DNA of 54,404 nucleotides from Teichococcus aerophilus. Its GTDB lineage: Bacteria > Pseudomonadota > Alphaproteobacteria > Acetobacterales > Acetobacteraceae. This document shows positions 16,608 through 25,378 of the stretch, in pieces. The stretch lies in assembly GCF_014490485.1 (NCBI RefSeq), contig NZ_JACTVA010000039.1, positions 1-54,404 of the forward strand. The letters run 5' to 3'. The notes under the pieces were generated by a model. That model saw only the letters and a program-made list of their open reading frames with translations, ran no database searches and was not told the origin of the DNA. Made by a program: the position numbers and the translations under genes. The stretch's first letter is position 1, and each line of letters begins with the position of its first letter.

Positions 16608-17728
16608 GCGGCGATCTCCTGTTTGACGGCCCATTTCGCCTGGATGGATTCGGCCTCCTGGTCGAACCGGCCGGCGAGGATGGCGGCGCGCAGGCGCGCC
16701 ATCAGGGTCTGGTAGTAACGGATGTTGTGCCAGGTCAGCAGCATCGGCCCCAGCATCTCGCCCGCCTTGAACAGGTGCAGCAGGTAGCCGCGCGAGTGGC
16801 GGGTGCAGGCCGGGCAATCGCATTCCGGGTCCAGCGGGCCGGTATCCTCGGCGTGCCTGGCGTTGCGGATGTTCAGGATGCCCTGGCTGGTATAGGCGCG
16901 GCCGGTGCGGCCGGAGCGGGTGGGGATGACGCAGTCGAACATATCCACGCCGCGCCGCACGGCGCCGATCAGGTCGCTCGGCGTGCCGACGCCCATCAGG
17001 TAGCGGGGGTGGCTTTCCGGCAGCATGTCCACGCAGAAATCCAGCGTGCGGAACATCTCCTCCTGGCCCTCGCCGACGGCCAGGCCGCCGATGGCGTAGC
17101 CCTCGAAGCCGATCTCCGTGAGCGACTTCGCGCTCTCCGCCCGCAGATCCTCGAAGGTGCTGCCCTGCTGGATGCCGAACAGCCCGTAGCCCTCCCGCGG
17201 CACGAACGCGTCGCGGGAGCGCCTGGCCCACGCCATGGAAAGCCGCATGGCGCGGGTGGCTTCCTCATGGCTCGCCGGGTACTCGATGCATTCGTCGAAG
17301 CACATGGTGATATCGGCATCCAGCAGGTGCTGGATCTCGATGCTGCGCTCCGGCGTCAGGCGGAACTTCTCGCCGTTGATGTGGCTCTGGAAGGTGACGC
17401 CGTCGCTGTCCATCTTCCGCAGCTTGGACAGCGACATCACCTGGAACCCGCCGGAATCGGTCAGGATCGGGCCGTGCCAGTCCATCATCTTGTGCAGGCC
17501 CCCGAGGCGGCCGACGCGCTCGGCCCCCGGGCGCAGCATCAGGTGGTAGGTGTTGCCCAGCACGATATTGGCGCCTGTGGCGCGTACCGCATCCGCCGTC
17601 ATGGCCTTCACCGTGCCGGCGGTGCCGACCGGCATGAACACCGGCGTCTGCACCGCGCCATGCGCGGTGTGCAGCGTGCCGGCACGCGCCTTGCCGTCAT
17701 GGCACTGGCAGCTCCAGGACAAGGTCAC
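16604..17728 (-). CDS. tgt: tRNA-guanine transglycosylase
   Basis: Exchanges G34 of GUN-anticodon tRNAs for preQ1. The 374-residue protein has [21 protein letters not shown], the nucleophile region [10 protein letters not shown] and the zinc ligands in CDCPACTRH plus a His about 25 residues later (TWHN). The start is GTG at 17728 in a GTGA overlap with the queA stop, so translation is coupled. Confidence 0.96.
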   Translation of the reverse strand: MTLSWSCQCHDGKARAGTLHTAHGAVQTPVFMPVGTAGTVKAMTADAVRATGANIVLGNTYHLMLRPGAERVGRLGGLHKMMDWHGPILTDSGGFQVMSLSKLRKMDSDGVTFQSHINGEKFRLTPERSIEIQHLLDADITMCFDECIEYPASHEEATRAMRLSMAWARRSRDAFVPREGYGLFGIQQGSTFEDLRAESAKSLTEIGFEGYAIGGLAVGEGQEEMFRTLDFCVDMLPESHPRYLMGVGTPSDLIGAVRRGVDMFDCVIPTRSGRTGRAYTSQGILNIRNARHAEDTGPLDPECDCPACTRHSRGYLLHLFKAGEMLGPMLLTWHNIRYYQTLMARLRAAILAGRFDQEAESIQAKWAVKQEIAA

Positions 17729-18849
17729 TTCGCGTTCTCCCGGAACAGCAGGCTGGCATCGCCATAGGAATAGAACCGATAACCGGCATCGACGGCATGG
17801 GCATAAGCCTGCCGCATCCGCTCCATGCCGGCGAAGGCGGAGACGAGCATGAACAGGCTGGACTTCGGCAGGTGGAAATTGGTCAGCAGCACATCGGCCG
17901 AATGGAAGCGGTGGCCCGGCAGCAGGAAAATGTCCGTCAGCCCCTGGAAAGGATGGACAATGCCGTTGTCATCGACCGCGCTTTCCAGCAGGCGCAATGC
18001 CGTGGTGCCGATGGCGACGATGCGGCCGCCCTTCACACGCGTGGCATTGATGGCCGCCGCCGCCTGCGGCGTGATCTCGCCCCACTCGGCATGCAGCTTG
18101 TGCGCGCGTGGGTTGTCGGTGCGGATCGGCAGGAAGGTGCCGGCGCCGACATGCAGCGTGACCTCGACCTGCGAGACGCCGCGCGCCGCCAGGGCTTCCA
18201 CCAGCGCGGGCGTGAAATGCAGGCTCGCAGTGGGGGCGGCGACCGCGCCGGGCTGGCGGGCGAACAGGTGGGTGTAGTCCTCCCGGTCCTGCTCCGTCGG
18301 GCCGTCCGGGCGGGCGATGTAGGGCGGTAGGGGCACTTCGCCCGCCTTTTCCAGCGCCGCCGCCAGCAGTGCCTGGTCCGGGCCGAAATCCAGCAGCACG
18401 GCGCCGCTATCCTGGCGCTCCACCACGCGCGGGGCGAGCTCGGGCGCGCCCTCAATCGCCAGCACGTCGCCAGCGCGCAGCTTCTTGGCGCCACGCACCA
18501 GCGCGTGCCACTGGCCGCCGGCATCGGCGCGGTTCAGCATGATCTCGACCCGCGCCTCGCCCCGGCGCGCATGCAGTCGGGCGGGGATGACGCGGGTGTC
18601 GTTCACCACCATCAGGTCGCCGGGCTGCAGCAGGCCTGGCAGGTCCGCCACGCCCATATCCCGCGTGCCGTCCGCGCCCACCACCAGCAGCCGCGCGGAA
18701 TCCCGCGGCCGGGCCGGCGCCTGGGCGATCAGCGCCTCGGGCAGCGCGAAGTCGAAATCCTCGGCCCGCAGCTCGGGCAGGCCGGTCCCGGTGGGGCCTG
18801 GCTCGGTGAGGCCGGGCTCGGAGGGGGCTTGGGTGTCTGACTGGGTCAT
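17725..18849 (-). CDS. queA: S-adenosylmethionine:tRNA ribosyltransferase-isomerase
   Basis: Transfers and isomerises the ribosyl group of SAM onto preQ1 in tRNA, giving epoxyqueuosine. The 374-residue protein has [30 protein letters not shown] and [10 protein letters not shown], all QueA signatures. It is the first gene of the run. An N-terminal [12 protein letters not shown] stretch is an unusual proline/glycine insertion encoded by GC-rich direct repeats, before the normal domain start. The promoter should lie in the 154 bp shared with the divergent SDR gene. Confidence 0.95.
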   Translation of the reverse strand: MTQSDTQAPSEPGLTEPGPTGTGLPELRAEDFDFALPEALIAQAPARPRDSARLLVVGADGTRDMGVADLPGLLQPGDLMVVNDTRVIPARLHARRGEARVEIMLNRADAGGQWHALVRGAKKLRAGDVLAIEGAPELAPRVVERQDSGAVLLDFGPDQALLAAALEKAGEVPLPPYIARPDGPTEQDREDYTHLFARQPGAVAAPTASLHFTPALVEALAARGVSQVEVTLHVGAGTFLPIRTDNPRAHKLHAEWGEITPQAAAAINATRVKGGRIVAIGTTALRLLESAVDDNGIVHPFQGLTDIFLLPGHRFHSADVLLTNFHLPKSSLFMLVSAFAGMERMRQAYAHAVDAGYRFYSYGDASLLFRENAK

Positions 18850-18944
18850 GGGAATCCGCGGGCGGTAGCGGAGGGGGGCGCGGAAGGCAAGCAGAGCCTT
18901 GTCGGGCCAGCGTTGCGCACGGTCTTGCCCGGCCGCCGGGGCCA

Positions 18945-18989
18945 GCGCAGGCTGGAGCAAAACCACCGGCGCAGGCTGGAGCAAAACCA
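18945..18989. repeat. 24-bp-period direct repeat upstream of the SDR gene
   Basis: GCGCAGGCTGGAGCAAAACC occurs at 18945 and again at 18969. It lies 15 bases before the SDR start, in the divergent promoter region shared with queA. It may be a tandem duplication of a leader or operator. Confidence 0.6.
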
Positions 18990-19003
18990 AGGGGGGAAGC
19001 TCA

Positions 19004-19774
19004 ATGATCCGCTACGACTTGCAGGGGAAGCGCGCGCTGGTGACGGGCGGTGCCTCCGGCATCGGGCTGGCCACGGTGCGGATGCTGGCCGGGGCGGGCG
19101 CCCGCGTCGCGGTGAACCACCTGCCCGGCGATGCCCGAGCCGAAGCCGTGCTGGCCGATTTGCGCGCCGAGGGCCATGACGTGCTGGCCGCCCCCGGCAA
19201 TGTCGGCGATGCCACCGAAGGCCCGCGGATGGTGGAGGCGGCGGTGGCGGCGCTGGGCGGGTTGGACTTCCTGGTCAACAACGCGGGCACGCCCGGGACC
19301 TCCAGCCTCATCCCACCCACGGCGCTGGACCGGCTAACGGATGAGCTGTGGGAGACGGTGCTGCAGGTGAACCTGCTGGGCGTGTTCCGCTGCGCCAAGG
19401 CCGCCGCGCCGGCGCTGATGGCGGGCGGCGGGGCGGTGGTGAACGTCGCCTCGATCGCCGGGATCGACAGCCCCGGCAGCTCCATGGCCTACGGCGCCAC
19501 CAAGGCGGGCGTCATCAGCCTGACCAAGAATCTGGCCCGCGCCCTGGCGCCCGGCGTGCGCGTCAACGCCGTGGCCCCCGGCGCGGTGGACAGCCCCTGG
19601 ATGGTGGAGTGGACCGAGGAACGCCGCGCCGCCTCCGCCGCCAAGGCGTTGCTGAAGCGGCGTTGCCAGCCGGAGGACCTAGCCGAGGTCATCCTGTTCC
19701 TGCTGGCCGGCGCCGGCATGGTGACGGGCCAGACCCTGGTGGTGGATGGCGGGCTGACGCTGGAAGCGCGGTAG
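19004..19774 (+). CDS. SDR family oxidoreductase
   Basis: A 256-residue classical short-chain dehydrogenase with the cofactor motif TGGASGIG (near residue 15), NNAG, and the catalytic Ser...Tyr-x3-Lys (VASIAG, YGATK). The C-terminus DGGLTLEAR is typical of FabG-like members. The start at 19004 follows a GGGGGGAAG site. Substrate unknown. It is transcribed away from queA and ends beside a family 2 repeat. Confidence 0.92.
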   Translation: MIRYDLQGKRALVTGGASGIGLATVRMLAGAGARVAVNHLPGDARAEAVLADLRAEGHDVLAAPGNVGDATEGPRMVEAAVAALGGLDFLVNNAGTPGTSSLIPPTALDRLTDELWETVLQVNLLGVFRCAKAAAPALMAGGGAVVNVASIAGIDSPGSSMAYGATKAGVISLTKNLARALAPGVRVNAVAPGAVDSPWMVEWTEERRAASAAKALLKRRCQPEDLAEVILFLLAGAGMVTGQTLVVDGGLTLEAR

Positions 19775-19861
19775 CACCCCGGCCTTTCGTTCGGGCCGGT
19801 GATCCAGGCCGCAGGTTGGCCCGACCTGCGGCGATCACGCCCGGTGGCCGGCCCGCGCGCC

Positions 19862-19965
19862 TAGAGCATGAAGCGTTCACATCCGTTCACGCACCGTGCT
19901 CCATGCGTTGGTCTGGTCGCGTGATTCGGGCTTTCGGTGGTTCCACCTCAAGCCACCATGCTCTA
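19862..19965. repeat. family 2 palindromic repeat (TAGAGC element), copy 2
   Basis: A 104-bp element with perfect terminal inverted TAGAGC / GCTCTA. It shares GTTCACGCACCGTGCTC, TCGCGTGATTCGGGCTTTC and CCACCTCAAGCCACCATG with the other copies. The segments GCGTGAT/ATCACGC, GGCTT/AAGCC and GGTGG/CCACC nest into a stem. On the minus strand its last three bases are the TAG stop of ridA. Confidence 0.75.
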
Positions 19966-20343
19966 CCCCACCGCCGCCACGCATTCGATCTCCAGCAGGA
20001 AATCCGGCACCGGCAGCGCCTTCACCACCGCGGTGGTGCGGGCGGGGTATGGCGGCGCGCCCAGCCACGCTGCGTAGAGGCGGTTCATCTCGGCGATGTC
20101 CTGCTCCCGCGTCAGCAGCACGTTGGTCTTGACGATGCGGCTGCGGTCCGTGCCCGCTTCCGCCAGTACCTTATCCAGGCAGGCCAGCACGGTGCGCATC
20201 TGCGCCGGGAAGTCGTCCCTGGCGATGCGCCATTCCTCATCGAACGGTCCCATGCCGGAGACGAACAGCAGATCGCCCACCCGCACGGCGAGCGAGAGCG
20301 GCGGCATCTTCTCCGGCTGCGGCGGTGGGAAATGGGTGATCAT
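19963..20343 (-). CDS. RidA family (YjgF/Rid) protein
   Basis: A 126-residue Rid protein. RidA members hydrolyse reactive enamine/imine intermediates. Family motifs include LLFVSGMGPFD and the C-terminal PARTTAVVKALPVPDFLLEIE, which carries the Arg and Glu used in imine hydrolysis. GGGAGG 8 bases upstream fixes ATG 20343. It is divergent from an M20 amidohydrolase, suggesting a shared nitrogen-compound degradation role. The stop codon lies inside a family 2 repeat. Confidence 0.9.
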   Translation of the reverse strand: MITHFPPPQPEKMPPLSLAVRVGDLLFVSGMGPFDEEWRIARDDFPAQMRTVLACLDKVLAEAGTDRSRIVKTNVLLTREQDIAEMNRLYAAWLGAPPYPARTTAVVKALPVPDFLLEIECVAAVG

Positions 20344-20356
20344 GGCGCGGCCTCCC

Positions 20357-20460
20357 TTGAGCGTGATGGCTGGCGGTGAATCATCGAGAAGCCTGAATCA
20401 CGCGACCCAACGACAGCACTCAGCATGGTGGGTGAACGAAGGTGAGCGCAACATGCTCTG
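20357..20460. repeat. family 2 palindromic repeat, copy 3, between divergent genes
   Basis: A 104-bp copy, the same length as copy 2, beginning TTGAGCGTGATGG and ending CATGCTCTG. It holds GCCTGAATCACGCGACC and GGTGAACGAAGGTGAGCG, matching the reverse complement of copy 2. It fills half of the ridA-M20 divergent promoter region and starts 14 bases upstream of the ridA start codon. Confidence 0.7.
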
Positions 20461-20565
20461 GCATGCGCGCGCATGCTGGCACTGTGGCGCAGATGCGGGA
20501 AGCCGTCTTGCCCGCCCACGGCGGACGGCGCAGCATCGCATCTTCCCCACCGCCGGAGCCGCCTG

Positions 20566-21768
20566 ATGCCGCAAGCCGATACCGCCCGCTTCCTCCAGGA
20601 CCTTCACGACCTGCGCAAGATTGGCGCCTTCAAGACCGGCGTGCATCGGCCGACCTACAGCCCGCAGGATATGGAATCCCGCCAATGGCTGATGGACCGG
20701 ATGCGGGAGATCGGCCTGGAGCCAAGCATCGACGGCATCGGCAACGTGTTCGGGCGGCACACCGGCCCCGGGCCGCATGTGCTGGCCGGCAGCCATATCG
20801 AGAGCCAGAACGAAGCCGGCTGGCTGGATGGCGCGCTGGGCGTGGTCGGCGCGCTGGCCATGGCGCGGGCCGGGCTGCCCGTGGATGTCTGCGCCTTCGC
20901 CGATGAGGAAGGGCATTTCGAGGGCGGCTTCCTCGGCAGCAAGTCCATCATCGGCGAACTGCCGGAGGAGGAGATCGACCGCAGCCGCAACCGCACCGAC
21001 GGCACGCCTTTGCGCGATGCGCTGACGGCCGCCGGCCTGGCCGGCAAGCCGCGCATGCAGATCGATCCGTCCCGCTACAAGGGGTTCTTCGAGATGCATA
21101 TCGAGCAGGGGACCCAACTGGAGAGCGCCGGGCTGCGCCTCGGCGTCGTCACCGGCATCGTCGCCATCTGGCAGTACCGGCTGGTGGTCGAGGGGCAGCA
21201 GGACCATGCCGGCGGCACCACCATGGCGGAACGCAAGGATGCCGGGCTGACGGCCGTGCGCCTGCTGGCCGCCATCGACCGCGAGTTCCCCCGCATCTGT
21301 GGTGAGCGCAGCGTCTGGACCACCGGCCGCATCGCGCTGGAACCCGGCGCGCCCAGCATCATCCCCGGCCGGGCCGAGGTGTTGTTCCAGTTCCGCGATG
21401 TCTCGACCGACGTGCTGCGTCGGATGGAAGCCGCCTTGCAGATGCTGGTGCGGGAGAGCAACCGGCGCGAACGCTGCCACACCACGCTGGAGATTGTCAG
21501 CCGCGCCACGCCGGCGCTGTGCGACCCGGCGATGATGGCGGCGCTGGATGCCGCCGCGGAGGCCCATGCGCCCGGGAAGTGGCAGCGCATGCCCAGCGGC
21601 GCCGGGCATGACGCGCAGTACCTGGCGAAGCAGATGCCGGCGGTGATGCTGTTCGTCCCCTCCATCGGCGGCATCAGCCACCATTGGAGCGAGAATACCA
21701 GCGACGAGGACCTGGCCCTGGGTTGCCAGGTGCTGGTGGATGGCGCCGCGCGCTTCCTGGCGGGGTGA
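20566..21768 (+). CDS. Zn-dependent M20 amidohydrolase (allantoate/N-carbamoyl-amino-acid hydrolase type)
   Basis: A 400-residue metal-dependent hydrolase of the hydantoinase/carbamoylase (M20F-like) group. These enzymes cleave N-carbamoyl or ureido groups. Metal ligands are visible: His77 in GSHIES, Asp88 in WLDGALG, Glu114/Glu115 in FADEEGH, His178 in MHIEQG and the C-terminal GISHHWSEN. The ATG at 20566 follows GGAG; the frame continues upstream without family sequence. It is divergent from ridA. The exact substrate (allantoate, ureidoglycolate, N-carbamoyl-beta-alanine) is unknown. Confidence 0.87.
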   Translation: MPQADTARFLQDLHDLRKIGAFKTGVHRPTYSPQDMESRQWLMDRMREIGLEPSIDGIGNVFGRHTGPGPHVLAGSHIESQNEAGWLDGALGVVGALAMARAGLPVDVCAFADEEGHFEGGFLGSKSIIGELPEEEIDRSRNRTDGTPLRDALTAAGLAGKPRMQIDPSRYKGFFEMHIEQGTQLESAGLRLGVVTGIVAIWQYRLVVEGQQDHAGGTTMAERKDAGLTAVRLLAAIDREFPRICGERSVWTTGRIALEPGAPSIIPGRAEVLFQFRDVSTDVLRRMEAALQMLVRESNRRERCHTTLEIVSRATPALCDPAMMAALDAAAEAHAPGKWQRMPSGAGHDAQYLAKQMPAVMLFVPSIGGISHHWSENTSDEDLALGCQVLVDGAARFLAG

Positions 21769-21783
21769 GGCTCAGGGAGAGGG

Positions 21784-21835
21784 AGGAAGGCTGGGGAAGG
21801 AATTCCCCAGGCCCCTTCTTCTTTCTATCAGTTTA
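21784..21835 (+). repeat. family 1 terminator-like repeat, copy 1a
   Basis: GAAGGCTGGGGAAGGAATT followed by CCCCAGGCCCCTTC and a T-rich flank, 16 bases after the hydrolase stop. The stem pairs GAAGG with CCTTC and CTGGGG with CCCCAG. With copy 1b it forms a 207-bp inverted pair between two convergent genes. Confidence 0.8.
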
Positions 21836-21931
21836 GCGGCACGTCGGCGGGCAGAGGCCGGCCCGCCGATCATCCGCCGGAGGCTATGATCCTGGCCGGC
21901 TGCCACACCGCACCGGCCTCCAGCCCCACGC

Positions 21932-21990
21932 CAAACTCGAAAAAAGAAAAGAAGGGGCCCGGGGAATTCCTTCCCCGGCCTTCTTCCAAA
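21932..21990 (-). repeat. family 1 terminator-like repeat, copy 1b
   Basis: Inverted relative to copy 1a; read on the minus strand it has GAAGGCCGGGG, the AAGGAATT centre, CCCCGGGCCCC and TTCTTTTCTTTTTTCG. It lies about 19 bases downstream of the stop of the minus-strand hydroxylase gene. The stem uses CCGGGG/CCCCGG, a compensated pair change from copy 1a. Confidence 0.8.
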
Positions 21991-22008
21991 CGCCGCAGGG
22001 ACGTCGCG

Positions 22009-22689
22009 CTACATCTCCACCCATTGCCGCAGCAGGTTGTGGTAGGCAGCGGTGAGGGAGAGGACGCCGGGGTGGTCGTCCGGCAGATCGGCCCGCGTCT
22101 GGCGGATGCCGTTATCCAGTTCGTAGAGCAGGCGGCGCTGGCCGTCGTCCTTCACCATAGATTGGGTCCAGAAGAAGCAACCCCAACGGCTGCCGCGCGT
22201 CACCGGCGTTACGCTGTGCAGGCTGGTGGCGGGATAGAGCACCAGGTCACCGGCGCCCAGCTTCACCGCCTGGGTGCCGTAGGTGTCCTCGATCACCAGC
22301 TCCCCGCCATCGTACTCCTCCGGCGGGGTGAGGAAGAGGGTGGAGGAGACGTCGGTGCGGAGGCGCCCGCCGCCCGGCACGTGGCGGATGGCGTTATCCA
22401 CATGCGCACGGAAGGTCATGCCGGTGTCATAGCGGTTGAACATCGGCGGATAGACCCGCAGCGGCAGCGCGGCGGAGGTGAAGGTCGGGTTGCGGCCCAG
22501 GGCACGCATCACCACCTCGCCCAGCTCCCGCGCCTGGGCGGAGTTTTCCGGCACCTGGAGGTTCAGCTTGGCTTTGGCCGATTGCTCGCCGGCGGTGGCG
22601 CGGCCGTCGATCCACTGCGCCGCCTCCAGCACCTGGCGGCAATGCGCGACCTCGGCCGACGTGAGAAGCTGGGGGATGCGGATCAGCAT
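22009..22689 (-). CDS. Fe(II)/2-oxoglutarate-dependent PKHD-type hydroxylase (PiuC/YbiX)
   Basis: A 226-residue dioxygenase. The iron ligands His96-x-Asp98 (HVDN) and His158 (LHSV) and the 2-oxoglutarate Arg168 are spaced as in YbiX/PiuC. PiuC homologs are usually encoded next to a TonB siderophore receptor, as here; their substrate is not established. ATG 22689 was chosen at the family start MLIRIP; the ATG 33 bases upstream has no ribosome-binding site. Two hairpins separate it from the receptor gene, so its level may be tuned separately. Confidence 0.9.
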   Translation of the reverse strand: MLIRIPQLLTSAEVAHCRQVLEAAQWIDGRATAGEQSAKAKLNLQVPENSAQARELGEVVMRALGRNPTFTSAALPLRVYPPMFNRYDTGMTFRAHVDNAIRHVPGGGRLRTDVSSTLFLTPPEEYDGGELVIEDTYGTQAVKLGAGDLVLYPATSLHSVTPVTRGSRWGCFFWTQSMVKDDGQRRLLYELDNGIRQTRADLPDDHPGVLSLTAAYHNLLRQWVEM

Positions 22690-22721
22690 GCGCGGACTGC
22701 CCTGGCGAGATGAAAACGGCA

Positions 22722-22741
22722 ACGGGGCCTCGCGGCCCCGT
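22722..22741 (-). terminator. hairpin ahead of the PKHD hydroxylase gene
   Basis: Perfect 8-bp stem ACGGGGCC / GGCCCCGT with a 4-base loop. On the minus strand it is followed a few bases later by GTTTTC, so it could act as a partial terminator or attenuator just 33 bases before the hydroxylase start. Confidence 0.5.
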
Positions 22742-22751
22742 GGTAGCGGCA

Positions 22752-22781
22752 GGTGCCGCCATGCCGGGGCATGGCGGCACC
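22752..22781 (-). terminator. strong hairpin after the TonB receptor gene
   Basis: GGTGCCGCCATGCC pairs perfectly with GGCATGGCGGCACC (14-bp stem, 2-base loop as written). It lies 4 bases after the receptor stop. It lacks its own T-run, so it may mainly protect the receptor mRNA 3' end. Confidence 0.55.
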
Positions 22782-22785
22782 AGTC

Positions 22786-24993
22786 TTAGAACTCGGCGTT
22801 GACCGAGACCAGCACGGTACGGCCCGGGGAGGGCAGCACGCGGGTGCCGAAAAGTGCGTTGTAGTTACGCTCGTCGGTCATGTTGTAGCCATTGACCTGC
22901 ACGCGCAGGCTGTCGTTGATGCGGTGGGACGCCATCAGGTCGATGGAGAAGTTCTGCGGCGCCTGCGCGGTGTTGGCCGCGTTCAGGTACACCTTGTCGC
23001 GCCAGGTGAAGCCGCCGCCCAGCGTCAGGTTCCAGGGCTCGTTGCGGTTGATCTCGTAGGAGGTCCACAGCGCTGCGGCGTGCTCGGGCACATACTGCAC
23101 CCGCTTGCCCACATTGGCGGCGGTGCCGGAGCTGCGGGTCTCGCTATCCATATAGGTGTAGTTGGCGTTGATGGTCCAGGCCGGGGTGATGCGGCCGGTG
23201 ATGCCGATCTCCGCGCCCTGGTTCCGCTGCTCGTCGGAGGATAGGGTGGCAATGCCGGTCAGCGGGTCGACATCCTGTGCGTTTTCCTTCTCGATGCGGA
23301 AGATCGCGCCGTACACGCCCAGGCGGTCCTGCGGCAGCAGGCTGACCTTGCCGCCCAGCTCATAGATCGTGTTGCGTTCCGGATCGTAGTTATCGCGGAA
23401 GCCGCCCACGGTGGAGGGCTGGGTGAAGAACAGCGAGCCCGGCGGGGTCGAGGAAGTGGAGTAGCTGGCGTAGTAGGTCTGCTGCGGCGTCGGCTGCCAG
23501 ATCAGCGCGGCGCGCGGGTCGACCGAGGTGGTCTCGCCGCTCAGGTTGCTGGTCAGCGGCTGGCCCGGCGTGCCGGCGGTGTACTCGACCTCGTAGCGGG
23601 TGACGCGCACGCCGCCGAGGATGGAGAGTTCCGGCAGCAGCCACACGCGGTCGGCCAGGAAGGCGCCATAGGCGGTCGTCTCACCATGGCGCTTGTTGCT
23701 GGCGCCGGTCAGCGCGCGCTGCAGGTCCTGGTCCGTCGGGCGCATGCTGGTCACGCGGGTGGTGGTGTAGCCATAGCCGGTGCGGTCGGTATCCTCGTGC
23801 CAGATATCGATGCCGCCGGTCAGCTCATGCCGCAGCGGGCCGGTGGTGAAGCGCGCGGTGGCGGTGGTGACGTTCTGGATCGCCCAGCTCTGCTGCGAAT
23901 ACGGGTTGCCGGCGCCGCTGGGCGTCACGGCCGGGTTGCCGCCGCGGACGAAGCTGGTGGCGCAGGCGGCATCGCAGCCCGGGATGGCGTAGGCGAAGTC
24001 CCGGTCCACCCAGGTGGCGCGGGTGTCGTTGCTGATGGTCAGCCAGTCATTGGCCTCGTGGTTCAGGCGGGCGGTGACGCGGTCCACCTGCACCTGGTCC
24101 CGGTCGTTCATCGAGCCGTACCAGGTGCTGCGCGGCAGGCCGTACTCGGTGGCCGGGCGCCCGATGGTCTGGCCCTGCGGGGTGATGACCGGGATGCCGG
24201 CATCGCTCGGCACGTCGTATTCGTAGTGGACGTACTCGACCGAGAAGGTGGTGTTGGTGCCCAGGCCGAAGGCGATGGAGGGCGCCACGCCCCAGCGGGT
24301 GCCGTTGGGCGTGTCGCGGTCCACCGTGCGGCTGGACTGGCCCATGATGTTCAGGCGGATCGCGGTGCTCTCGCCGATCTGCTGGTTCAGGTCCAGCGTG
24401 CCGCGCGCGAAGGGACCCATGCCGCCGGTGACGTTGCCGCCATAGCTGTTACCCAGATGCGGCGTGCGGCTGCCGATGGCCACGGCGCCGCCGACCGAGC
24501 CGGTGCCGAAGGCGAAGCCGGACGGGCCCTTGATGACCGAGACATCTTCATAGGTGAAGGCATCGCGCTGGTAGGCGCCGAAGTCGCGCAGGCCATCCAC
24601 GTAGATGTCGTTCTGGGCGCTGAAGCCGCGGATGCGGATCTGGTCGCCGTTGACGCCGCCATTGCCCTCGCCGATCGAGACGGTGATGCCGGGGACATTG
24701 CGCAGCGCCTCTTCAAGCGTCGTGACGTTCTGCTGCTCCAGAACCTCGCGCGGGATGACGTTGATGGTCTGGGGCGTGTCCTGCACGCTGCCGGGCATGC
24801 GGTTGACGGGGGCGGCGCGGCGCAGCGTGTTGGCCGGCGCCTGCGCCTGCACGTCCACCGTGGGGAGGGTGGTGACGGTGCCGTCGGAGGCCGGGACACC
24901 CTGGGCGGATGCGCCGCCTGGCAGCGTCATGGCGATGCCAGCCATCATGGCGGCGGGGGATACGCCCCGCGCCAAGCCCTTACGAACGGTCAT
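22786..24993 (-). CDS. TonB-dependent siderophore receptor
   Basis: Outer-membrane gated barrel for ferric-siderophore uptake, 735 residues. It has a signal peptide ending near GGASAQ, a TonB-box-like segment (LPTVDVQAQAP), a plug domain with IRIRGFSAQNDIYVDGLRD and a C-terminal barrel ending in phenylalanine (VSVNAEF), as required for Bam insertion. Of two in-frame ATGs (25005 and 24993) the second has GAGG at 7 bases and was chosen. A Fur-like dyad sits just upstream. It is followed by the PiuC-like hydroxylase, the arrangement seen for Fiu/PiuA catecholate receptors; catecholate specificity is inference. Confidence 0.93.
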   Translation of the reverse strand: MTVRKGLARGVSPAAMMAGIAMTLPGGASAQGVPASDGTVTTLPTVDVQAQAPANTLRRAAPVNRMPGSVQDTPQTINVIPREVLEQQNVTTLEEALRNVPGITVSIGEGNGGVNGDQIRIRGFSAQNDIYVDGLRDFGAYQRDAFTYEDVSVIKGPSGFAFGTGSVGGAVAIGSRTPHLGNSYGGNVTGGMGPFARGTLDLNQQIGESTAIRLNIMGQSSRTVDRDTPNGTRWGVAPSIAFGLGTNTTFSVEYVHYEYDVPSDAGIPVITPQGQTIGRPATEYGLPRSTWYGSMNDRDQVQVDRVTARLNHEANDWLTISNDTRATWVDRDFAYAIPGCDAACATSFVRGGNPAVTPSGAGNPYSQQSWAIQNVTTATARFTTGPLRHELTGGIDIWHEDTDRTGYGYTTTRVTSMRPTDQDLQRALTGASNKRHGETTAYGAFLADRVWLLPELSILGGVRVTRYEVEYTAGTPGQPLTSNLSGETTSVDPRAALIWQPTPQQTYYASYSTSSTPPGSLFFTQPSTVGGFRDNYDPERNTIYELGGKVSLLPQDRLGVYGAIFRIEKENAQDVDPLTGIATLSSDEQRNQGAEIGITGRITPAWTINANYTYMDSETRSSGTAANVGKRVQYVPEHAAALWTSYEINRNEPWNLTLGGGFTWRDKVYLNAANTAQAPQNFSIDLMASHRINDSLRVQVNGYNMTDERNYNALFGTRVLPSPGRTVLVSVNAEF

Positions 24994-25007
24994 GGGAAGC
25001 CTCATGG

Positions 25008-25024
25008 ATGAGAATGTTTCTCAT
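25008..25024. promoter_or_regulatory. Fur-box-like inverted repeat
   Basis: ATGAGAA-TGT-TTCTCAT is a perfect 7-3-7 palindrome in a short AT-rich patch, and its core TGAGAATGTTTCTCA resembles the 7-1-7 Fur consensus TGATAATNATTATCA. It lies 15 bases upstream of the receptor start at 24993, a position that would block transcription or translation initiation when iron is plentiful. Confidence 0.6.
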
Positions 25025-25378
25025 TATGAGTTGCAATTGAACCTACGGCAACGGCTCCGCTGCATCTCGCGGCGGGTGTCACCGCAGGGCAACACTGGGC
25101 ATCTATCCAGCGCAGGGCAGGGGATATCCGGTGCCGGCGCGCAACGACAGGCCGCATCGGCCATCATGCGTCCGGCGGCCAAGGTCGCGCTCTGAAGCGG
25201 CAGGGCGTGGTGATGTGGGAATCGGCGCGGCGGGCGGCGGGCTCTTCACGGGATGTTCGGCCTGCGCTGGCATCTTGTCGCATGATAGGACAGGCTGTCC
25301 GCCGCCGAGACCGCACCGCCAGATCCCGCCCACCGCCCGCCGGAAGGTGCTGCCCGCCTTCCTGGAGTTGCCCCTTCG
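25025..25378. promoter_or_regulatory. 354-bp divergent control region, TonB receptor / imelysin
   Basis: Non-coding region between two iron-related genes read outward. Apart from the dyad at its left border I see no second Fur-like box close to the imelysin start. The stretch 25015-25050 is the most AT-rich part and probably holds the receptor promoter. Confidence 0.5.

Noticed and set aside
21784-21990. Insertion-sequence remnant
   Set aside because: Inverted arms are present but the space between them holds no transposase-like frame; described instead as a repeat pair.
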